A DNA stretch of 64,000 bases from Triglochin maritima. Lineage: Eukaryota > Streptophyta > Magnoliopsida > Alismatales > Juncaginaceae. The notes beneath the pieces were generated by a model. The model did not search any database. It was not told the DNA's origin and worked only from the letters and a program-made list of their open reading frames with translations. The stretch spans positions 24,158,501 to 24,222,500 of the forward strand of contig OY821787.1 in NCBI GenBank assembly GCA_963682175.1. Reading direction: 5' to 3'. A program made the position numbers and the translations under genes. Within the stretch, counting starts at the first letter, position 1. Each line of letters opens with the position of its first letter. Of this stretch, positions 10,055 through 22,010 are shown piece after piece.

Positions 10055-11710
10055 CACACCGTGTTAAAGGACAATACCTAGGTGAACCAGTGAAGATTGA
10101 GACAGTGACGCAGTAGCGGACAACCACATCAGTGTCAGTGGTCAGAAGCTTGTGGGATGGATAGGTTATTACCTATGCTCGGAATCAGAAGGGGGAAAGT
10201 TCAGTTGCTCGTCTGTTGCCCTATGAGCAGAGACTGTGGGAGGACCTAGTTCAGAGGAGGCCGTTTGTAGCAGCAACGAGTGGGGTTATGCTGGTCAGTG
10301 TACGGGTTGAGCCAGACATGGTGGAGGGCATTGTCCATGCACTTGCAGAGGATCCAGAGAGGGCCACCTTGATGCAGTCAATAGAGATTGAGAAGTTAGA
10401 TTTCTGGATAGCACCATATGAGGGCCTTAAGTTCAGGAGTTGGTTGTGGGTGCCAGTGACAGCAAACCTACAGAGATGGGTCATGGAGGGGACTCATCGT
10501 GTTCAATACACGATCCATCAGGGGAATACGAAGATGTATAGGGATCTCCACAGGCATGACTAGTGGCGAGGCATGATGAAGGATATCGCGGAGTTCATGT
10601 GATGATGTTTAATCTATCAGCCGGTGAAGATCGAGCATCAGAGGCATGTAGGCGTGTTGCAGAGGATTGAGATTCCAGAGTGGAAATGAGAGTATGTGAC
10701 AATGGATTTCGTTACGGGACTACCAAAGATGAGACGTTTCCACAATGTGATCTGGGTGATTGGGGACCGACTGACCAAGTTGACACTTTTTGGCAATACA
10801 GATGACATCACCGTCGAGCATCTTGTTGCAGTTATACGTGGATGAGATAGTCAGTTGCACAGAGTTGCAGACTCCATTATCTCGGACTGAGATATGCAGT
10901 TCACGTCAGGAATCTGGGGTCGATACAGAGGGGCTAGGAACGAAGCTAAAGTTCAGTCCGACTTTTCACACTCAGATGAATGGTCAGTCAGAGAGGACCA
11001 TACAGACGCTCGATGACGTGTTGAGAGCGGGTGCCTTGAACTGGGCAAACTGTTGGGATGAGCACTTATCGCTAATCAAGTTCGCGTACAACAACAGTTC
11101 CCATGCCAGTATAGGGATAATATCCTTTGATGTGTTGTTTGGACGACCGTGTAGATCATCCTCGTTATAGGACTAGAGACAGCAAGTCAGACCGGAGATC
11201 GTCCTGCAGTGTACAAAGAAGATGGATGTGCGGCCAGAGATTTACCACAACGCTGAATGTACAGAAGAGTTATGCAGACCAGCGCAGACGAGAGTTGACT
11301 TTTGCAGTGGAAGACCACGTGTTCTTAAGGATTTCTCCTGCTAAAAGAGTGGTGTTGTTTGGTTACAGAGGAAAGTTGAGTCCAAGCTATGTGGGGTTGT
11401 CTGAGGCTTTAGACAAAATCGGTATCGTGGCGTATCAGATCGCGTTGTCGACCCTTTGTACGTGTGAGAGGTGGATATGCCCGTAGTGCAGATGTATTTA
11501 TCATTGAAAAAAACGACCACTGGGAATAGTCGATTGAAGGGAGCACCAGTCGAGTGTGAGGGTCATCCCGATGGATATGGTGCAGTGATAGGACCACACT
11601 CTAGAAGAGGCTACGTGAGAGATCGAGGCAGATGTGCGGGAAAAGTACTCAGAGCTTTTCGGTGCGTAGCTTATGTTTATTTCGCGGGAGAAATTCCTTT
11701 TGGGTGGGGG
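10055..11710 (+). pseudogene. Ty3/gypsy integrase of the chromovirus type (broken)
   Basis: Continues the older gypsy element after the insertion. 10216-10563 is open and holds HQGNTKMYRDLHRHD, the end of the integrase zinc-finger region. Then come stops, VTMDFVTGLPKMRRFHNVIW (first catalytic Asp region) and VIGDRLTK, all as in Del/Tekay chromoviruses. Later parts shift frame repeatedly: the segments around 10790-11170 and 11127-11486 read in different frames. The tail near 11610-11700 resembles the usual C-terminal end before the 3' LTR. RT core and RNase H are missing. Confidence 0.75.
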
Positions 11711-13021
11711 TGATTATAAGAACCCCAAGCCCAACCCTCTCTCTCTCACCTCTCTTCCCTAACCCTAACCCCCAACCCATCTTCCCTCACCCTCTTTCCT
11801 TCCTCCTCAGCCCCGGCGACCCAGGCGATCACCTCCGGCGAGCTCGGTGTTCGCGCATAGGCACGGAGGGGAAACGTCCCCTTCTCCGGTGTTCATCTTC
11901 TTCTAGGTACGCCATCCATCCCTTTACCTTGGGCTTGAGTTCGGAGGGGTCCCGAAGAGTGCCGGAGGCGGCAAGTTTGTGGCCTTGAGGTCGCAAGTTT
12001 TGGTCTGAGTTGAGGCCACAGATGAGATCGGAATGGAGGTAGCGAGCCTTGGCCGGAACGGACGTCGTTACGGTGGTGGATGGTCGGCCGGCGGTGGGTT
12101 TACTGCGGCGGCTAGGGTTTGGCTGGAGTTTGGTTGGGTTGGGTTATTTGCATGAGCCCCTTCTAGTTTATTGGTTTAGTTAAATGAATTAGTTGGGTAT
12201 TTTGTATTATATGGATGGAAGTTATTGGTATTTGGATTAATAGTTGGATGATTTTGGAATAAACCCTGGATTTAGTGTATTTGATGAGTTAATAATTAAT
12301 TGGGATTAATTGTAGAGTAAACCCGAAAGTTATTTGTATTTGATCAATTAGTAGATTATTGGTTAATTGCTGGGGGAAACCCTAGGTTTACTTGTATTTG
12401 GTTAAATGAATTAACTAGATTAATTGCTAGAAAAACCTTAGATTTAGTTGTATTTGTATAAATAAGGGATAATTGGTTTAATTTCTTAGTAAACCTTGGA
12501 CTTTCTATAATGGTGGACAACGTTTCAATTTAGGGAAAATTGCTCTCTTTTCCTTGGATTTCCTTTATATTTGTAGAAAATTCTATTAATTGGGAAATTT
12601 AATGTTTTTCCATTGAACTTATGGGAATTATGTTTTGTTATGGAAATTTTGGGAAAATTACATTTATACCCCTGCACCTTGATTTGTGGTGTTAGAGTTA
12701 TAATTTCACTACGATGCTTATATGATTTTATATTCTTGTTTATTATTTGTTACTCTATACCATGTTGGGGTTGTTGACCCATGTTGTTGGGGGTAAATTA
12801 CATTTACCCCATTGCCTAGTGAGACTGTGAGATTGTGAGAGGTTCATAGAACCGTTTGTCCACCCACGTTGGTTCGAGTGACCGTTGGAGCGTTGCTCAC
12901 GGACTCGGGTGTGTGGTCGTGTAGTGGGGATGACGCGTGAGGCACGTATGACTAGATGTTAGGGTGTTCCCTTGTTGGGCGGTCCGGGATGGTTTACCAC
13001 CGTGCGGATTAGGGCGTTACA
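11711..13021 (+). repeat. 3' LTR of the outer gypsy element
   Basis: Preceded by the purine-rich TTTTGGGTGGGGG. It starts TGATTATAAG and ends GTGCGGATTAGGGCGTTACA. A CT-rich segment near 11735-11800 is leader-like. Its last 180 bp match the first part and the end of the LTR remnant at 1-872, but the tandem units there are absent here. Confidence 0.7.
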
Positions 13022-13446
13022 ATATGATAACTCGGTCGACCGAATGTGGGCAGACTGTTTCGGTCGAACGAATGTGGGCAGACTGTTCAAGTTTTGGTTT
13101 AGTGTTTTCCAGTCTAAGTTTGGGTGATCTATTGAAGTCCAAATTATATGACATTTCGCGTGTGACTTCTATAGGGAATATAGTGTGTGTTTGAGTAGTT
13201 TTTAGCTCAAGTATGCTCAATTACACAAAGTTCCTAAGACTCAAAGAAATACAAAATACATGTCTTCAAATGAGCTTTATTGCATGTCTTGACTTGATTT
13301 CTTTTCTTCCTTTAGTCTTGATCACCTGTAGAGGTTAGCACAAAGCAATATATATGCAATGCAACATGTGTGCTACTCTACATTATCACAATTAAGATTA
13401 GGTTGATTAAATCATCAAAACATAGATTAAGGCCAAAAAGCCAACA
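13022..13446 (-). repeat. Truncated copia LTR (family of 24358-25856)
   Basis: The reverse complement starts TGTTGGCTTTTTGGCC at 13446 and follows the 5' third of the solo LTR at 24358. It is cut after the first palindrome: CGGTCGACCG at 13033-13042, with CGGTCGAACG at 13061-13070 inside a 28-bp tandem duplication. Confidence 0.75.
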
Positions 13447-14270
13447 ACTAGAACGTAGAAGTAGGTGAGAAGAAGATGACTAAGAGGAAAATGGAAGAAT
13501 CCCTAAAGCTAACGTAGGTAAAGGGTGAGGGTAGAAGTCTAATATAGTCAATACGGCTCAAACAACCTAAGGTCACTATAGGTCCTTACAGCTAGACAAT
13601 ACCTAACTACGAGTTCACATGGCTTCAACACGCCTCACCTCCCTACGACGAGGAGCACAAAGCCCAGCAAGTGAGCCAAGATTTGGAGATCTCGTCTGTC
13701 CTACTATGGACAAAGTGGACAACGCCCATCAAGCTATGATGGTCGTGACCGGATCACTCTCCTAATGTGTTGGAGGTCCTTAGGGTTCAATGTCTACTTG
13801 ATTTTAAAATTAGGCTTCTCTTGAGTGAGGTTTGTGGGGCTACAGGAGGGGTGATGAAATCCCCCACCTTATCTTGAAGACTATAGGTTGTGCCCTTGAA
13901 GATGTTTTGAAGTCTTAGGCTAGCATGCACTCACCTCACTCTTGTCTTGATGCACCTTACTAACTAATGCATGTTTAACCATGCATGAATGAGAGAATGG
14001 GTGCATGTACCTCACGCCAGCGATCATCAACAGAAAAAATAAAGCAAAGAAAAGATGAATGCGTACAAGGTCTTGAAATAATGCATGACCTATATGGCAA
14101 TTCACTAATCTTTTGCTTTGACTTTTAATAACCAAGTTGATTAAACGAGGAATTGATTGGTTTATTTATTGATGTAGGAGAAATCTAAAGGTCGAGACAG
14201 GTAAAATTGAACTTCCAGACAACCACTTTATCTTGACCAACAACAGGAAGAAAATTTGGGGAAAAAGAGC
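13447..14270 (-). other. Leader fragment of the RT-less family
   Basis: Non-coding; matches 7480-8200 of copy A in the same orientation (for example CACGCCTCACCTCCCTAC near 13630 and 7650). No primer site was found at its upper end, so this copy is degenerate. No coding region is seen. Confidence 0.65.
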
Positions 14271-15204
14271 TCACTGTATCTTTTAAACAAACAAGCATAC
14301 TCACATTCATCACATAAAGCAAAAGATAGCGTTCATCTCATTCTTCATTACATGTATAAACATCAACTCCACCCCCAAAGGGGGATGAAACTACTCATTA
14401 CCCATTAATGTAACTACCATATTAAGAAATGAAGACATTCTAATTATACTACGATTAAGAAAATAAATTCAAGCTAAACATGCAAACATTAAAAAAGATA
14501 ACATGAAGATAAAACTAGAAGAATTATTTTATTCATCACTCACATTACAAGTAACATTTCCCCACTAGAGTTTTGCCTCAAGGCTTTACTCTTAGTAGAG
14601 GGAAAGGCCACCAAGCAATGAGTGTTTTACAAAAGAGGAAGAAAAGTTCTATTTATAGGCACGAAAAAAGTAAATTGAGGACAATCCCCCAATGTAGGAG
14701 TAATGAAACTTCTACAAATGGATCAAAACAACAAAATACACAACCACGAGAATCCTGGTCGGATCCTGAGCATATTGGACCGCCGATTGGCTGTTTAGGG
14801 CCGCCAATTGGCGGTCACTTTTGGTCAGATTTGACTCAGTTTTGGTTGTCTTCTTTATTGCTTCAATTCTCCACGTGTGGTGCACCCGAATTGGTTGTTT
14901 AAGTTGTCCCCCGAATTTAATTGCCCAAAATACTCCTCATGATGGTGTGAAGTTTCTCGGTTTGCTATTTGGTCTCTCCGGGCTTACGTCTAGGTTTTTC
15001 CCTTTTGCAGATGGGTCCTTGTGCATGACAGAGAGATCTATTTTGCTTCATTTAAGTCATTTCTTCTTACGTTTCAGCCTTTTTTTCTCTTCTCCGCTTT
15101 ATTACCTAACACCTGAAACACTATAACAACAACTTGAGTAGCACAATATTATGGTAAATTTAAGGATATATAGCATGAATATGATGCATGATATGCTATT
15201 AATC
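14271..15204 (-). repeat. LTR of the RT-less family (degenerate copy)
   Basis: Matches the second half of 8503-10054. Shared marks are TTCTATTTATAGGCA (minus-strand TATA) near 14647, GGACAATCCCCCAATGT, and the palindrome pair at 14778-14816, whose two CCRATTGG cores are spaced 21 bp apart. The boundaries are approximate. Confidence 0.65.
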
Positions 15205-16079
15205 ATGACATATAGGAAGATCTAAATTATATTGACAATGAAATAAAACACTTTATATCATAAACTTTAAGTAGTATCTAGCTACACATTATAGTTACCC
15301 AAATAACAAAAATATTTTGCTCACTTGAATAGAACACAGATCCATTTAGTCATATAAAATAATATCACTTGTGTCTATCACTTGTCTCATGATATTAGCA
15401 ATATTGTATAAAATTGAAATGTGTCATCTTTGTATTATATATTCATTTTCATAATCTCTTAAGCTAATTGTAAATATGAAGCTATACACAAGTTACATTG
15501 TGCACATTATAATTTTGCTTTATAAATGGCTCAATAACATCATCACTCAAGTTAAGAAGGACAATGATAATCTTTTGACATATGACATTTTTTCCGCACA
15601 AGTTATATACAAACAATTAATATCTTTATCACTATACGTAATGATAGTTTTGATAATAATCAAATTATATACTTCTCATTTGAAAAAGACATAGGTCTCA
15701 TATCCTAGGATTCAAAGACACAATGAAAATATTAATGACACAAACACAATTCCATAATGTTTCATTTATTAGGTCCATTCAATATATGAAAGAAAATACT
15801 TTCTATTTCATACACATGCTATTAAAATATTTGTAGAGTTACAATACATTTTAACCAACATGACAATCTTATCTTGACAATTAACGTCTCATGTTAATCA
15901 CCATGATTGTGAATTACTTTTGATTTATGCAAACTATTATCTTTTAGAACTCTACGGTTAAGGACGAAGAGTTTCCTCATTAACTCTTCTAAAAGACGAA
16001 GACTTTAATTAAGGAACAAAATGTTTATACATTCAATTCACAATAAAAGACATAAAAGAATACTTTTAGAATACACATT
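15205..16079 (-). repeat. Truncated LTR of the 37944/45371 copia family
   Basis: The reverse complement of this AT-rich stretch matches about 37950-38825. Clear marks are CTCTACGGTTAAGGAC near 15950 and CTAGCTACACATTATAG near 15278. It contains only the 5' part of the LTR, so it lacks the palindrome cluster. It abuts the LINE fragment. Confidence 0.65.
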
Positions 16080-16198
16080 CGTTTTACATTGATCCACGAC
16101 TATAACCAAAGTCAAGAACAAAATTGGTAGCTGGAAAACAAAAACTCCTTCCATCGCAGGTTGATTAACCATCATCAATGCAGTTATAACTCCCTTAA
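16080..16198 (+). pseudogene. L1 LINE ORF2 fragment (5' part)
   Basis: Reads KIGSWKTKTPSIAG, a stop, LTIINAVITP, the conserved segment after the RT domain of plant L1 ORF2 (usually K...GWK...LS.AGR..LI..VL). It continues across the solo LTR into 18499 with SFSEPPAGVIKEIDKLRE. The LINE is 5'-truncated here. Confidence 0.65.
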
Positions 16199-16627
16199 TG
16201 TAACATCCTCAAAGCAGCGGAAAATTTAAAATTTTAAACACTCAATCAACAGAGGATATTACGCAATAAAAGAACACAGGTGCACCGACATATATAACAT
16301 ATATATGTAAACATCAGAATATACAAAAGTTGTGATTACATCGAAAGCATATACAAAGGAAACAGTAATCACACGACCTCAACTGAGAGAAAGCTGGATC
16401 CGGTAGCGGTGCTCCTCTCCTCGGTCACCACCCCCTAATGTCGATCACGGCCTGAGAGTAAACATGCAACAATGCCTGAGTTTCCAGAAGGAAACCCCGT
16501 ATGCCAAACTCTAAATGTACGAAATAAAAGCAACCTAGCATGCAATTCTACTCAACAAGAAAAGCATCGCAACACGCCCAGCACCAGGGCTCTCAACTCC
16601 ACCACAGGACACACCACAGGTACGGGG

Positions 16628-17012
16628 CTCCAGGTCTAATCTCAACCAACCGCCGCACCCACCACAGTCACGGGGCTCCAGGTCTAATCTCAACCAACCG
16701 CCGCGACTCACACTCGTCGCCAAGCTGGGCTCCAGGTCTAATCTCAACCAACCACAGCTACCACGACACGACCAAGGGCTCCAGGTCTAATTTCAACCAA
16801 CCCAAACGTATAAGGGCTCCAGGTCTATTTTCAACCAACCCCTACACGCGGTCCTTGCTCAGGCTCCAGGTCTAATTTCAACCAACCCGAACGCACTACG
16901 GAGCTCCAGGTCTATTTTCAACCAACTCCGTACAGACTAGCTGGGCTCCAGGTCTATTTTCAACCAACCGCAGCTCTCACACAGTTACGGGGCTCCAGGT
17001 CTATTTTCAACC
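16628..17012 (-). repeat. Short tandem repeats inside the solo LTR
   Basis: The unit GGCTCCAGGTCTAATCTCAA, with CAACC after it, recurs about eight or nine times at uneven 40-65 bp spacing. Variants have ATTTTCAACC in place of AATCTCAACC. It lies at the 3' side of the LTR relative to the palindrome cluster. Confidence 0.75.
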
Positions 17013-17128
17013 AACCACTGCAACCCTCGTGCACCTCGCACACTTGCCGGAAGAACATCGGCACCACGACTCGCCCCACACGGGCAACCACGACCACAGC
17101 ACCTCCATAGTGCAAAACAGGACACAAA

Positions 17129-17812
17129 CGGTCGACCGAACCAAAAGTCCCGGTCGACCGAATCAAGCAAATACAGGGCAATCCACTTCGACCGGCACTC
17201 CATCGGTCGACCGATTCCCAACACCACACTCGTTCGGTCGAACCCAAATCAAGGGACGGTCGACCGTTTAGATGGTCAACTCCCGGTTCAACGAACAAAA
17301 CGACCAATCGGTCGACCGACAAAGGGGGGTCCCGGTCGACCGAAAGTCACTAGGGAACAAAATCCCACAACTCCACAACGAATTCGGTCGAACGCCGAGC
17401 ACATCTCGGTCGACCAAATCCGTCCAGGGAAATATCCCTCACACGCACCACGAATCCGGTCGGACGCCGAGCTCACCTCGGTCGACCGAATTCCACCAGA
17501 GCGTTCCCCACGCTCAGCGCACAAGTTCGGTCGACCGAAACCACATTCGGTCGAACCGACCACTCAGTCCACTTAAGTCACGGTCGGACGAGATCAAAGA
17601 GCGGTCGACCGTTTATATAGTCTACGCCCCCCAACCGACTTAAGACAGTGCACACGGTCGACCGGCAAAGGGGACCCGGTCGACCGAATTCCACCAGACT
17701 TGCCTCCTATGCACGATCGGTCGACCGCCCCACAGGCATCGTTTGACCGATTTGAGGCAGAGCCCAAATTCTCTTCACGAACGGTCGACCGTTTGCACCA
17801 ACCGGTCGACCG
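17129..17812. repeat. Cluster of paired CGGTCGACCG palindromes (gypsy LTR)
   Basis: About eleven pairs of the palindrome CGGTCGACCG or near versions. Reading the distance between GTCGAC cores within pairs gives 22, 19, 22, 24, 22, 22, 20, 21, 22, 22 and 21 bp. The distance from pair to pair is looser. Some partners are imperfect (GTCGAA, GTCGGA, TTTGAC), mostly one of each pair. The sequence between sites is not conserved, so this is not a simple tandem repeat. Confidence 0.85.
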
Positions 17813-18498
17813 ATCAGGCAGTGAAATCTGCTGCACATTTACTCGCGACGAGCCGAACGGCCTACCGTCGACTTCCAAATACTCACGGTAATTAAGTGAG
17901 CGAGCTTGACATACCTAAAGGTCTGAAGAGACCCTAGAAGAACCACGACGACGCCTCCACGAGCACGTCTCCCCAAATCACGATCCGCCGACGAACCTCG
18001 TGTCCAAACGACGATCAATCGTCTCCTCGACGAACCACAGCCACAACACCACCTCCGGCAATCTCCAACCACCAACCACGATCCCAGAAACACGTTAGGT
18101 CGAGGGAGAGGGAAAACCAAATGCACAAGAATGAGTAGGTACAACAACGAACTCACCTCCAACCACCCATCGTGCCGACCCTCCCTTCGCCGGAGCACAC
18201 TCCTTCCACCACGCCGGAGCTCGAATCCTCTTGCCGGAGATCAGCCTAGGAAAGGGAGAGAGAGACGTGAGTGAGAGTAAGGTAAGGGGGAGAGAGAAAA
18301 TCACCACATAAATATCTCCTCCCAAACCAATCCTCATCATCCAATCCAATCCAAACCATCTCCACCACTCATCTCATCTCCTCTCCATCTCAACCCTCCA
18401 TCCAACCATCTTCAATCCAAGCCATCCATCACCATCTCCCCCTAATCAACACCAAAACACAATTAGGATTAGGATTTGGATCAGAATCCTACACTTAA

Positions 18499-19905
18499 TC
18501 ACCTATCAAATGAGTTTCTCTGAGCCCCCTGCGGGAGTCATCAAGGAAATTGACAAGCTAAGAGAAACTTCTTATGGAATAACTCCACTACAAACTCCAG
18601 CTTAAAGAATCGGATAAAGTGGAAAAGAGTTTGCCGATCAAAAAGGAATGGAGGATTAGGAGTGCTAGACCTAGAAACACATAGTTTAAGCCTAAGGTTA
18701 AAAAAAACTTTGGGATATCTTACAAGAAAATTCGGGAGCAACTCACGATATCATCTCGGCAAGGTATCGCTTGAACAAAGGCATCTCCTTTCTTTGAAAA
18801 AGCCCATATATAAATTTAGCTCCACTGCGGTGGGAGACTCCTTATTCTAGTACGACCGTTGATTGTTGGATACGCCACTAGCGGAAGCTTAGGAAGATTT
18901 ATATAATAAATCAAAGCCAAAGTGGATAACCTTAGCGGGATTATTCCAAGAATTCCCTCCTCATGCATGGCTTGTTTACCAAGCAATTTTCTGGGCAATT
19001 AGAGCCTGTCGATCAAACTAGAATTTACATGGCTTTTCTGACTTTCTCCCAACCGACAACCCAAGATTCACGAATACGGAAACTTAACAAAAAAAGAGTG
19101 TTCAAACCAAGAGTATGACGGAGGGCTTCATTATCCTTTTGATAAAATATGGAAATCAACCTATCCTTAAAAGGTTAAAATTCAGAATTGGTTGGTCTGT
19201 GACCACTTACTAACAAATGACATATTAATCAAAAATGGGATCACAGTGGATCCTAAATGATTTATGTGCGGTTCCACAAATGAATCAATTGAGCGTCTAT
19301 TCTTCACTTGTCCTTTCTCGGAGAGGTTTTGGAAAATTGCATCTAAGCTTGACCTTAATCTTTCACGTAATAATGAGTATCGTTTTCGATTACAAGTTCA
19401 AAATCATCTCAATTTAGGGTCTTCAGATTTGGATACCTTAATAAATGCCCTGTGTTCTATTTGGTTGGAACGCAACAAGTGTCTGTTCAAGAACAAGTAC
19501 CTTCTTTTTCGGCAAGTGATAAATAAATACTTTGATTTGATGAACTTGTGGAGATTTGCAAAAAGGACAGGAGATACTTTGATTTGATGAACTTGAGTGT
19601 TAAAAGAGTGCGGATTGATTCCACCGTTCCTTTTGACATCCCTTCGGAGAGGGCTACTGTAGAAAGTCATGTCCCGGGTAACATCGCAATTCGTGCTTGT
19701 GCCAGGGACAACTCCATCATCAACCCCGATAGCCCAACAAGTTGTAAAATTAATAGGACAAATTTCACGTGGGTTGATCAGGTGGAGATGGAGGAGGTGG
19801 CACGCCGAGAGGATAGCAGCGCCAGGAGGGACAGGATATCATTGCAGGTTCTACCCACCCAGCAACCCCGTCTACCAGCCTCTAGCTCGGATCTCGGATG
19901 TGGGA
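18499..19905 (+). pseudogene. L1 LINE ORF2 C-terminal region with zf-RVT domain
   Basis: Frame-broken coding remnant. It contains SFSEPPAGVIKEIDKLRE, then KVCRSKKEWRI and, in another frame, LDLETHSLSLRLKK. Further on comes KVKIQNWLVCDHLLTNDILI and FMCGSTNESIERLFFTCPFS, the reverse-transcriptase zinc-binding (zf-RVT) region of plant LINEs. The expected His is Arg here. Beyond 19600 the sequence is LINE tail; the copia element interrupts it at 19906, and it resumes at 26367. Confidence 0.7.
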
Positions 19906-20150
19906 TGTTGAGAAACATACCTATTACGGAATTCAACCGTTGGAGCTCAGATTTCATCACAGCCCAATCCGATCTCCATCTAAGGCAACCATCCATCATC
20001 AAATCATCAAGGCATACACAAGTTAATATTCCATATCTTGTACAGCGGCTATTTTAACCCTCACACATATATAAACCATGTAATCATTCCATACAAATAG
20101 AATAATACAAACAGAATACACAAACACCTTCCTTAGCATCGTTTTCTACA
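19906..20150 (+). repeat. 5' LTR of the 5-kb copia element
   Basis: 245 bp, TG...CA ends, with CACATATATAAACCATG as the likely TATA region at about 20064-20080. Same length as its 3' partner. Confidence 0.93.
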
Positions 20151-20164
20151 TGGTATCAGAGCAC
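20151..20164 (+). other. Primer binding site (initiator tRNA-Met)
   Basis: TGGTATCAGAGCAC lies directly after the LTR, complementary to the 3' end of plant initiator tRNA-Met. Confidence 0.9.
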
Positions 20165-20270
20165 TGATCCGACCTCAGCCTCTCCCAGAGGTCATCATCG
20201 GTCTTCACCTCAATCAAGGGGGTTGAAGGTCGACGAAACCAACATCCAAACCCTCAAAACCACCAAAACC

Positions 20271-22010
20271 ATGTCTGGAAACACAGGCAACCAAGACGCC
20301 AACTCCTCATCACGACTCGTCTCCACCCTCTTCAATGGGACAAACTACTTGTCCTGGGCTTGGGCGGTGACTCTTTCCCTCAGTGGCAGAGGGAGAGTTG
20401 GCCACATCACCAGGCGTACAAAAAAACCAGAAGGGCCAGAGACGGAGACCAAACAAGAAGAGTGGCAAAACATGGATCACCTGGTCATGTCGTGGGTGAT
20501 TGCATCTATGCAACCACACATCGGGGAGATCTTTCTCTACAAAGAAAGTGCAAAGGAACTCTGGGACGCCATCAACGAGCATTACGGAAAGGCGCAAAAT
20601 TTCGCACATGTTTTCAAAATCAAACAACAAATCTCACAGACTCGCCAAAATCAAAGAGGTATCACTGAGTACTTGGGCACTCTCAGAAAAGCATGGGACG
20701 AGTTAGGAGTTTACGAACCTCCGACCACCGATGCCAAAATCATCCAACAAAGAACAGAGCAAGACCGGATCTACCAGTTTCTGGTAGGTCTCGACGCAAG
20801 CTTCGAAGGCATCAGGAGCCAAGTACTCATGGCACCCGAGCTCCCTCCCCTTGCTGCAGTCACCGCCATGGTTCTTCGCGAAGAAACCCGACGAAGAACC
20901 ATGGCTCCTCTGCAAGGGAACCCGACAACTGAAATAGGAGAAAACCAAGCCTTTTTCACCGGAAATCCTCAAAACCAAACCCAAAATCAAAACAACAAGA
21001 AGAGATACGGAAATCGGAAAGACGAACACTGCCAGAACTGCAAAAAAACGGGACACAACAAAAACAATTGCTGGTTCCTCTACCCCCATCTCCGACCACC
21101 AAAAGACAATGACAGAAGAGGAGGAGGGGACGGAAGGAGCACCGGGGTATCATCGGGAGGCAACGGCTACAACGCCACCGTCTCCGGCGGTGGCCACCAG
21201 ACCAGCCCTAAACCTAACCCTAACCCTATTTTTTTCTCGCAGGATAGATATGGAATGTCGGCTATCGGATCACGCGGTACTTATACAAGCATGGATCCGA
21301 CTGGAGTAATCGGGTATCCTCCCAACCAGAATAGAACCGGACCAGTAGATGCCTATTATAGCCGACCAAGCATGGGCTTAGCGGGTCCAGACTCCTCGAG
21401 TGGGCCCAATACCGACCAAAACCAACTTAATCACCTCCTGACCCACTTGAACTCAATTTTGCAGAACAAATCCCAGATTTCAGGTAATTCTGCAGGTATG
21501 GTAGAAGTCTTAGATAATTATACTGCCTTGTTTTGTGATAATAAAATTGGTAGTAAATGGATTATCGACTCAGGTGCTACCGACCATATGACCGGAAATT
21601 CTACCTTGTTGACAAATATCAAAACCAACTTATCACTTCTTAATAAATTTGTTACTGTAGCTAATGGAAATCAAGTAGAAATAAAGGGAATAGGTGATAT
21701 GAATTTATTGGACCAAGTAACTAAAGATATTTTGTATGTACCTTCTTTTGACTCTAACTTACTATCTGTGGCAAAAATCACAAAAAAATTAAATTGCAAT
21801 GTTATCTTTACTCCTTTTGATGTCATATTTCAGGATCGTATCTCAGGGAAGACGATTGGTAGAGGGACTCTCGTCAATAATCTTTATGCTCTAGATTCAA
21901 ATAAGCAGGCATTACATGCTAAAAATCGACCCAAACATGAACTTTGGCATAAACGAATGGGACACCCGTCCCACTCAGTCTTAAAACTTTTTTCCCATTT
22001 ATTAATTCAG
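20271..22010 (+). pseudogene. Copia gag, protease and pre-integrase region
   Basis: Starts at ATG 20271 (MSGNTGNQDANSSS) and stays open until a frameshift near 22010. The order is: a gag domain of the UBN2/copia type (LFNGTNYLSWAWAVTLSLSG through QTRQNQRGITEYLGTLRKAW); the zinc knuckle CQNCKKTGHNKNNCW (about 21030-21075); the protease site WIIDSGATDHMTG (21560-21600), intact; and the GAG-pre-integrase motif ELWHKRMGHPSHSVL (21940-21980). The upstream in-frame codons have no ATG, which supports this start. It would encode the particle protein and maturation protease of the element. Confidence 0.85.

Larger units (their letters stand above)
16199..18493 (-). mobile_element. Gypsy solo LTR with a perfect 5-bp target duplication
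   Basis: 2295 bp bounded by TGTAACATCC at the left and AATCCTACA at the right on the plus strand, flanked by CTTAA on both sides (16194-16198 and 18494-18498). No internal region follows, so it is a solo LTR. It sits inside the LINE ORF2. Minus-strand orientation is inferred from similarity to the plus-strand LTR at 63487-64000 (TCGACGGTAGGCCG and a TATA-then-CT-rich leader). Tandem GGCTCCAGGTCTA units occur at 16630-17020, and a large CGGTCGACCG cluster at 17129-17812. Confidence 0.85.

Noticed and set aside
16535..17563. Frames in both strands across the solo LTR (repeats of RLDLEP or FGRP/STE motifs)
   Set aside because: These are translations of short DNA repeats (GGCTCCAGGTCTA and CGGTCGACCG), not proteins.
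17129..17812. CRISPR-like array
   Set aside because: Repeats are 10-bp palindromes without constant long repeats or uniform spacers; they lie in an LTR of a plant genome and recur in other LTRs.
20310..21153. Several minus-strand frames opposite the copia gag
   Set aside because: Shadows of the plus-strand gag-protease gene, which has clear domains.
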